NCBI RefSeq assembly: GCF_036002505.1
Contig: NZ_DASYTH010000362.1
Coordinates: forward strand, 7,739-71,738
Direction of reading: 5' to 3'
DNA from: DASYTH01 sp036002505
GTDB lineage: Bacteria > Actinomycetota > Actinomycetes > Mycobacteriales > Pseudonocardiaceae
DNA: 64,000 nt
Position numbers and translations under genes: made by a program. The notes below the pieces were generated by a model. It saw only the letters and a program-made list of their open reading frames with translations, ran no database searches and had not been told where the DNA came from. Shown piece after piece: positions 59,392 through 64,000 of this stretch. Position 1 is the first letter of the stretch. The number at the start of each line of letters is the position of its first letter.

Positions 59392-59759
59392 CGGATCTGG
59401 ATCGGGTAGGCGAGCGGGTGCGGCGGGCGGTGCTCGGCGACGAGCACGTGAACCGGGCCGCGGCGAACGCGACCGAGTTCACCGCGCCGTTCCACGAGTA
59501 CGTGACGCGGTCGGCCTGGGGCCAGGTGTGGTCCCGGTCCGAACTGGACATCCGCACCCGCAGCCTGGTCACGCTCGCCCTGCTCACCGCGCTGCGCTGC
59601 GAGGACGAGCTGGCCATGCACGTCGCCGCGGCGCTCCGGCTGGGCATCACCCCGGCCGAGATCCGGGAGGTGCTGCTGCACACCGCGGTCTACGCCGGCG
59701 CCCCGGCCGCCAACGCCGCGTTCACCACCGCGGCCAAGGTGCTCGGAGGGACAGAATGA
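59388..59759 (+). CDS. pcaC: 4-carboxymuconolactone decarboxylase PcaC
   Basis: A 123-residue AhpD-like helical protein with RSLVTLALLTALRCEDELAMHVAAALRLGITPAEIREVLLHTAVYAGAPAANAAF. GTG 59388 is preferred because GAGGTGGG lies upstream and it completes the overlap with the linker frame. Confidence 0.92.
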   Translation: MTDLDRVGERVRRAVLGDEHVNRAAANATEFTAPFHEYVTRSAWGQVWSRSELDIRTRSLVTLALLTALRCEDELAMHVAAALRLGITPAEIREVLLHTAVYAGAPAANAAFTTAAKVLGGTE

Positions 59760-60000
59760 GCGAGCTTGCGAGCGAATCAATGTCACAGGGCGACCGCGAG
59801 CGGCTCGACCGAGCCTGCGAGGGGGAGCTGTGAGCGGGCCCGTGGTGTCTGGACTGACGAGCAGCGCAGGGAGCGAGGAGGAGGGGGTGGGCCCCGTCAG
59901 GGGGTCGGTATCAACACCGGCGACCGAGCAGCGCAGGAGGGAAGACACCGCATCAAGGCCCGGTCCCGCGAGCGGAGCGAGCCCAAAGGACACGACGTGA
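59756..60000 (+). other. two bridging mini-ORFs between pcaC and pcaR
   Basis: Frame one (59756-59833, 25 codons, MSELASESMSQGD to RACEGEL) overlaps the pcaC stop by ATGA. Frame two (59830-60000, 56 codons) overlaps frame one by GTGA and the pcaR start by GTGA. Its DNA has two GAGCAGCGCAGG words that recur in the pobA-side ATPase tail. Confidence 0.4.
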
Positions 60001-60773
60001 GCTCGCGGGGGCCGGATTTCGTGCAGTCGCTGGAGCGCGGCCTCGCCGTGATCCGCGCGTTCGACGGGGACCACGCCGAGCTGACGCTGAGCGAGGTCGC
60101 CGCCGCGACCGGGGTGACCCGGGCGGCTGCCCGGCGGTTCCTGCTCACCCTGGCGGAACTGGGCTACGTGCGCAGCGAGGGCCGCTACTTCTCGCTCACC
60201 GCAAGGGTTCTGGAGCTGGGCTACGCCTACCTGTCCAGCCTGTCGCTGCCGGAGGTGGCCGAGCCGCATCTGGAAGCACTGGTGGCCGAGGTCAACGAGT
60301 CGTCCTCGGTGTCCGTTCTGGACGGTCAGGACGTGGTGTACGTGGCCCGGGTCCCCACCAGCCGGATCATGACCGTGGTGATCAGCGTCGGCACCCGGTT
60401 CCCCGCCTACGCCACGTCGATGGGTCGCGTGCTGCTCGCCGGCCTGCCCGAGCCCGAGCTGGACGCGTACCTGGCGAGCGTGCCGCTCACCCCGCTGACG
60501 TCCCGCACGGTGTCCTCGGTGGCGGCGCTGCGCGGCGAGCTGGCCCGGGTCCGCAGCCAGGGTTACGCGCTGGTCAACCAGGAACTGGAGGACGGCCTGC
60601 GCGCGATCGCCGCCCCGATCCGGGACCGCACCGGCAAGGTCATCGCCGCGCTGAACGTCTCCGCGCACGCCAGCCGCACCTCGCTGGAGACCATGCGCCG
60701 CGACCTGCTGCCCCCATTGCTCAAGACCGCCGCCCGGGTCGAAGCCGACTACTTCGGCCGCCAGCGCCACTAG
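59997..60773 (+). CDS. pcaR: IclR-family regulator of the pca genes
   Basis: A 258-residue regulator. The N-terminal winged helix is SLERGLAVIRAFDGDHAELTLSEVAAATGVTRAAARRFLLTLAELGYV and the C-terminal IclR effector domain follows. PcaR/PobR-type IclR proteins respond to aromatic acids or 3-oxoadipate. AAAGGA precedes the GTG. It is last in the operon and probably acts at the two GTTCGCAYAGCGCAC sites. Confidence 0.9.
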   Translation: MSSRGPDFVQSLERGLAVIRAFDGDHAELTLSEVAAATGVTRAAARRFLLTLAELGYVRSEGRYFSLTARVLELGYAYLSSLSLPEVAEPHLEALVAEVNESSSVSVLDGQDVVYVARVPTSRIMTVVISVGTRFPAYATSMGRVLLAGLPEPELDAYLASVPLTPLTSRTVSSVAALRGELARVRSQGYALVNQELEDGLRAIAAPIRDRTGKVIAALNVSAHASRTSLETMRRDLLPPLLKTAARVEADYFGRQRH

Positions 60774-60919
60774 GGCCGTGTCCGATGGATCGTCGCGGAA
60801 AGCCTCGCGCCGACCAACAGAACCTCAGGGGACCGTGACGGCGCCCAGCCTCAATCGACCCGACAACCGCATCGCCAGCGGGAACGCAACGACAGCAGTT
60901 AATTCCGGAGTGGCGGACT
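60773..60919 (-). repeat. dispersed 115-180 bp element, copy C (inverted)
   Basis: Read on the minus strand it has ACTCCGGAATTAACTGCTGT, the core GGCTGGGCGCCGTCACGGTC and the end GATCCATCGGACACGG. It exactly fills the gap between the pcaR stop and the stop of the SCP2-like gene. Confidence 0.8.
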
Positions 60920-60921
60920 AG

Positions 60922-61296
60922 TCAGTGCACCACGGCGTTGACCGAGCGGGCGCGGTCGGCCCGGAGGTGCGCGGGCATGCGGCGGAAGACCTCGTCGAGG
61001 ATCCGGGTGCGCAGGGCCGGGCGGGCCAGGGCGCCGCGCAGCTGGTCCTTGCCGGCGCGGCCGATGAGGGTGGCGAAGGTGCGCGCGTCCAGGGTGCTCA
61101 GATCGACCGAGGTGCCGGCTAGGCGGTCGAGGTGCTCCAGGATCGTGGTGAACTCGCCGCGGCGCAGTTGCGTGGGGTCGATGGCCCGACCGATAGCATC
61201 GACGTCGATCTGCTGGCGGCCGGCGGACTCGGGATCCAGGTTGGCCAGCAGCTCGATCAGCTGGCTGGGGGTGGGCTTGCCGATCGCGTCGGGCAC
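60922..61296 (-). CDS. short SCP2-like protein, probably truncated
   Basis: A 124-residue helical protein with AGGAGGTGG before its GTG. Sequence up to EVFRRMPAHLRADRARSVNAVVH resembles the N-terminal part of actinobacterial SCP2-type sterol-binding proteins, which normally continue for about a further domain. Here a stop follows at once, and copy C of the dispersed repeat begins. I infer loss of the 3' part by insertion. It is divergent from a TetR gene. Confidence 0.6.
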   Translation of the reverse strand: MPDAIGKPTPSQLIELLANLDPESAGRQQIDVDAIGRAIDPTQLRRGEFTTILEHLDRLAGTSVDLSTLDARTFATLIGRAGKDQLRGALARPALRTRILDEVFRRMPAHLRADRARSVNAVVH

Positions 61297-61313
61297 CGGA
61301 CCACCTCCTTACC

Positions 61314-61325
61314 TACTGGCGAGTA
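61314..61325. promoter_or_regulatory. putative TetR operator
   Basis: TACTGGCGAGTA (arms TACT/AGTA) lies inside the longer CCTTAC...GTAAGG inverted repeat, in the 78-bp gap between the SCP2-like and tetR genes. Such sites are typical of lipid-related TetR regulators. Confidence 0.55.
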
Positions 61326-61374
61326 AGGCTACGGGCCGGTAGGTAGGCTGGCAAGAATCGTTCATGGAGGTGCA

Positions 61375-62016
61375 GTGCACGTGCAGCGCGTCAAGCGGCT
61401 GCCCCGCGAGGTTCGGGAACGGCAGATCCTGGACGCGGCGGTCCAGGTGTTCTCGAGGCACGGCTACCACAACGCGTCCATGGACGAGGTGTCCGAGGTG
61501 GCCGGGGTGTCCAAGCCGATGATCTACGCCTATCTCGGCTCCAAGGAGGACCTGTTCGGCGCCTGCATCCGGCGCGAGGCCACCCGCCTGCTCGAGGCCG
61601 TCACCGGCGGCATCCGCGTAGAGCTGGCCCCGGACATGCAACTCTGGCATGGCCTCGGCGCGTTCTTCCGGTTCGTCGGCGAGCACCGGGAAAGCTGGCA
61701 GGTGCTGCACCGCCAGGCGATCAGCCAGGGCGGGCCGTTCTCCGACGAGGTGCTGGCCATGCGCGGCCGGGCCATCGCCCTCGTCGACGCCCTGCTGGTG
61801 CGCACCGCCACCAAGCGCGGCCTGGACGAGCAGGCCACCCGGGCCACCGAGGCCCTCGCCGCCGCCCTGGTCGGCTCCGCCGAGTCCCTCGCCGACTGGT
61901 GGCTCGACCACCCCGACATCACCGGCCGGACCCTCGCCTCATGGCTGATGAACCTGGTGTGGATGGGCTTCGGCGACCTCGTCGAGGGCTCGGTCTGGAC
62001 CCCGACGAACGACTAG
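61375..62016 (+). CDS. TetR-family regulator
   Basis: A 213-residue regulator with helix-turn-helix RERQILDAAVQVFSRHGYHNASMDEVSEVAGVSKPMIYAYLGSKEDLF. The ligand domain is not assigned. GTG 61375 and GTG 61381 are alternative starts; the second has better spacing to GGAGG. It may repress itself and the SCP2-like gene. Confidence 0.88.
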   Translation: MHVQRVKRLPREVRERQILDAAVQVFSRHGYHNASMDEVSEVAGVSKPMIYAYLGSKEDLFGACIRREATRLLEAVTGGIRVELAPDMQLWHGLGAFFRFVGEHRESWQVLHRQAISQGGPFSDEVLAMRGRAIALVDALLVRTATKRGLDEQATRATEALAAALVGSAESLADWWLDHPDITGRTLASWLMNLVWMGFGDLVEGSVWTPTND

Positions 62017-62023
62017 CGGTTCC

Positions 62024-62100
62024 TTGGAGGGAGTGAATGTGACGTTGCTGGCGCTCTACGGCCGGAACGTGGCGTTGCTTTCCCACCCGCCGGCGCTGTG
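62024..62100. repeat. GC-rich inverted words between convergent genes
   Basis: GGGAGTGAATGTGACGTTGC and the later AACGTGGCGTTGCTTTCCC are partly inverted copies. It looks like another palindromic repeat or terminator; no gene is seen. Confidence 0.4.
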
Positions 62101-62102
62101 GG

Positions 62103-62387
62103 TCAGGCGGTGACCTCGACGCCGCGCCAGAACGCGACGTGGTCCTTGATCTCCTTCGCCTCGTCCTTCGGCTCCGGGTAGTACCAGGCCGCGTCGGCGT
62201 TCTCCGCACCGTTGACGGACAGCGTGTAGTAGCTGGCCGTACCCTTCCATCCGCAGACGGTGTGCGTGTCGGACGGGCGCAGGAACTCCTGGCGCACCGA
62301 GTCGATCGGGAAGTAGTGGTTGCCCTCGACGATGGTGGTCTCGTCGCTCTCGGCGATGATCTCGCCGTTCCAGCGTGCGGTTGCCAT
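62103..62387 (-). CDS. DUF427 protein
   Basis: A 94-residue protein with the family pattern ATARWNGEIIAESDETTIVEGNHYFP, CGWKGTASYYTL and AAWYYPEP. The function is unknown. GGAGG precedes the ATG. Confidence 0.9.
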   Translation of the reverse strand: MATARWNGEIIAESDETTIVEGNHYFPIDSVRQEFLRPSDTHTVCGWKGTASYYTLSVNGAENADAAWYYPEPKDEAKEIKDHVAFWRGVEVTA

Positions 62388-62445
62388 GCCTCCAGTCTGC
62401 TCCAGTCGGCAGCGCCGCCGGCTCGATACCCAGCTAATAGGATCC

Positions 62446-62475
62446 CTGGCGCTACGCCATCGAGGTAATAAGGAA
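62446..62475 (+). repeat. short dispersed element, copy 3
   Basis: CTGGCGCTACGCCATCGAG followed by GTAATAAGGA, about 50 bp before fba. Confidence 0.65.
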
Positions 62476-62524
62476 GACGCTGTACAGGTAAGGCCGTGCC
62501 GGCTCGCCTAGAGGAGGACGTTCC

Positions 62525-63559
62525 ATGCCCATCGCCACACCCGAGGTCTACGCCGAGATGCTGGACCGGGCCAAGGCGAACGAGTTCGCGTACCCGGCCA
62601 TCAACGTGACCTCGTCGGAGACCCTGAACGCGGCGCTCCGCGGATTCGCCGAGGCGCAGAGCGACGGCATCGTGCAGGTGTCCACCGGCGGAGCCGAGTT
62701 CGCCTCCGGCACCAAGGTCAAGGACATGGTCACCGGCGCCGTGGCGCTCGCCGAGTTCGCGCACGTGGTCGCCGCGAAGTACCCGGTGAACATCGCGCTG
62801 CACACCGACCACTGCCCGAAGGACAAGCTGGACGGCTACGTCCGACCGCTGCTGAAGATCAGCCAGGAGCGGGTGGCCAAGGGGCTGCACCCGCTGTTCC
62901 AGTCGCACATGTGGGACGGCTCGGCCGTTCCGCTCGACGAGAACCTCAAGATCGCCGCCGAGCTGCTCGCCGACGCGGCCGCCGCGAACATCATCCTCGA
63001 GGTGGAGATCGGGGTGGTCGGCGGTGAGGAGGACGGCGTCGTCGCCGAGATCAACGAGAAGCTGTACACCACCGAGGACGACTACCTGAAGACCCTCGAC
63101 GTGCTCGGCTCCGGCGAGAAGGGCCGCTACCTGCTGGCCGCCACGTTCGGCAACGTGCACGGCGTGTACAAGCCGGGCAACGTGAAGCTGCGCCCCGAGG
63201 TCCTCAAGCGGGGCCAGGAGGTGGCCGCGGACAAGCTCGGGCTGGGCACCGGCGCCAAACCCTTCGAGCTGGTGTTCCACGGCGGATCCGGCTCGCTGCT
63301 CGAGGAGATCCACGAGGCGCTGTCGTACGGCGTGGTGAAGATGAACATCGACACCGACACGCAGTACGCCTACACCCGGCCGATCGCCGACCACATGCTC
63401 AAGAACTACGACGGCGTGCTGAAGATCGACGGCGAGGTCGGCAACAAGAAGACCTACGACCCGCGGAGCTACCTGAAGATCGCCGAGCAGGCCATGGCCG
63501 CCCGGGTCACGCAGGCCTGCGACGACCTGCGCTCCGCCGGCCGGATGCTGGCCGGCTGA
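62525..63559 (+). CDS. fba: class II fructose-bisphosphate aldolase
   Basis: A 344-residue zinc aldolase of glycolysis and gluconeogenesis. It has ALHTDHCPKDKLDG with a zinc-binding His, DENLKIAAELLADAAAANIILEVEIGVVGGEEDG, FGNVHGVYKPGNVKL and VFHGGSGS. AGGAGG precedes the ATG. The stop overlaps the DUF3151 start. Confidence 0.97.
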   Translation: MPIATPEVYAEMLDRAKANEFAYPAINVTSSETLNAALRGFAEAQSDGIVQVSTGGAEFASGTKVKDMVTGAVALAEFAHVVAAKYPVNIALHTDHCPKDKLDGYVRPLLKISQERVAKGLHPLFQSHMWDGSAVPLDENLKIAAELLADAAAANIILEVEIGVVGGEEDGVVAEINEKLYTTEDDYLKTLDVLGSGEKGRYLLAATFGNVHGVYKPGNVKLRPEVLKRGQEVAADKLGLGTGAKPFELVFHGGSGSLLEEIHEALSYGVVKMNIDTDTQYAYTRPIADHMLKNYDGVLKIDGEVGNKKTYDPRSYLKIAEQAMAARVTQACDDLRSAGRMLAG

Positions 63560-63963
63560 TGACGAACCTGCTGGGCCCTGAGCCGACGTATTTGCCGGAC
63601 CGCGCCGAGCCGCAGGCAGTGTTGGATGGCGGCACCAACCCGCTCGAGGAAGTGGTGACGCGGTGGCCCGACTTCAGCGAGGGGTGGGCGGCGCTGGCCG
63701 AGCGGGCGCTGGCGTCGGGCGAGCCGGTCGCCGCCTACGCCTACGCCCGCACCGGCTACCACCGCGGGCTGGATCAGTTGCGCCGCAACGGGTGGAAGGG
63801 CCACGGCCCGATCCCGTGGGCGCACCGCCCGAACCGCGGCTTCCTGCGGGCGCTGGCCGCACTGGCCGGCGCCGCGCAGGCGATCGGTGAGACCGAGGAG
63901 TACGAGCGGTGCACCAAGTTCCTCGGCGACTCCGACCCAGAGGCCGCTAAGGCGCTGAGTTAG
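63559..63963 (+). CDS. DUF3151 protein
   Basis: A 134-residue protein with the family pattern LLGPEPTYLP, EEVVTRWPDFSEGWAALAERAL, AYAYARTGYHRGLDQLRRNGWKGHGPIPW and RGFLRALAAL. Often next to fba in actinobacteria. The ATG overlaps the fba stop (TGATG). Confidence 0.92.
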   Translation: MTNLLGPEPTYLPDRAEPQAVLDGGTNPLEEVVTRWPDFSEGWAALAERALASGEPVAAYAYARTGYHRGLDQLRRNGWKGHGPIPWAHRPNRGFLRALAALAGAAQAIGETEEYERCTKFLGDSDPEAAKALS

Positions 63964-64000
63964 GTGCGATGAAGGCGTCCTTCCTCACCGTGGACGTGAG
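63964..64000. repeat. start of a palindromic repeat at the window edge
   Basis: GTGCGATGAAGGCGTCCTTC matches the arms of the units at 18310 and 21837 and directly follows a stop codon. The second arm is outside the window. Confidence 0.5.

Overview
The window is high-GC actinobacterial DNA with GTG/TTG starts, dense four-base ATGA/GTGA gene overlaps and many leaderless-looking promoters. An EspG/PPE/PE-like cluster, mycobacterium-like gene order (lmeA, thioredoxin, cysA-sseC, nitrobindin, pabC-like, then purM-purF-SCP), an LAxTG surface protein and dispersed palindromes overlapping stop codons point to the Pseudonocardiales, most likely a relative of Amycolatopsis. No tRNA, rRNA, CRISPR array or complete insertion sequence was seen.

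Layout. 1-13 kb: an LmeA/thioredoxin pair; then a block not expected here (a 1,759-residue SdrD-repeat surface protein, two lipoproteins and a DyP peroxidase); then a cysteine-rich leader peptide followed by DUF4395-cysA-sseC, a peptidoglycan-binding protein and a nitrobindin pair. 13-19.6 kb: an AAA/DUF4143 ATPase preceded by three phased direct repeats, a divergent pabC/fur pair with overlapping leaderless promoters, ygfZ, a BKACE enzyme, the c-di-GMP-dependent anti-sigma factor RsiG, and DUF3073. 19.6-30.5 kb: a complete myo-inositol operon (iolG-iolE-ABC importer-iolC-aldolase-iolB-iolD) divergent from its LacI repressor, with twin LacI operators between them. 30.5-33.6 kb: an ArsR-ArsC fusion, VOC protein, ArfB and an ECF sigma/anti-sigma pair. 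33.6-40.1 kb: purM, purF, an SCP-like protein, then an orphan EspG/PPE/PE-like set and an SseB-like gene. 40.2-49.3 kb: an M15 peptidase, a PAS-GGDEF-EAL protein, a GH25 lysozyme behind a DasR-type site, a pentapeptide protein, an orphan response regulator, a secreted peptidase, a DUF1349 protein and the LAxTG protein. 49.4-60.8 kb: aromatic catabolism, with metE-like-pobA-ABC transporter on the minus strand and pcaIJHGDC-pcaR on the plus strand, sharing a 15-bp operator placed at both promoters. 60.9-64 kb: a probably truncated SCP2-like gene, TetR, DUF427, fba and DUF3151.

How they work together. PobA makes protocatechuate from 4-hydroxybenzoate. PcaHG opens the ring, PcaC and PcaD lead to 3-oxoadipate, and PcaIJ activates it. 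PcaB and PcaF are not in the window. The iol genes take up inositol and convert it to a phosphorylated ketogluconate that is cleaved by an aldolase. A c-di-GMP turnover enzyme and RsiG, which reads c-di-GMP, are both present.

The most unusual feature is a family of short GAGCGAGCTTGCGAGCGAA-type spacers that lie exactly between a gene's stop and the next gene's start. Each is open in the one frame that overlaps both by ATGA or GTGA. Four of the six pca junctions are built this way (one with two such ORFs in tandem), and so is the beta-helix/lipoprotein junction. A purF-purM variant meets only the downstream start.
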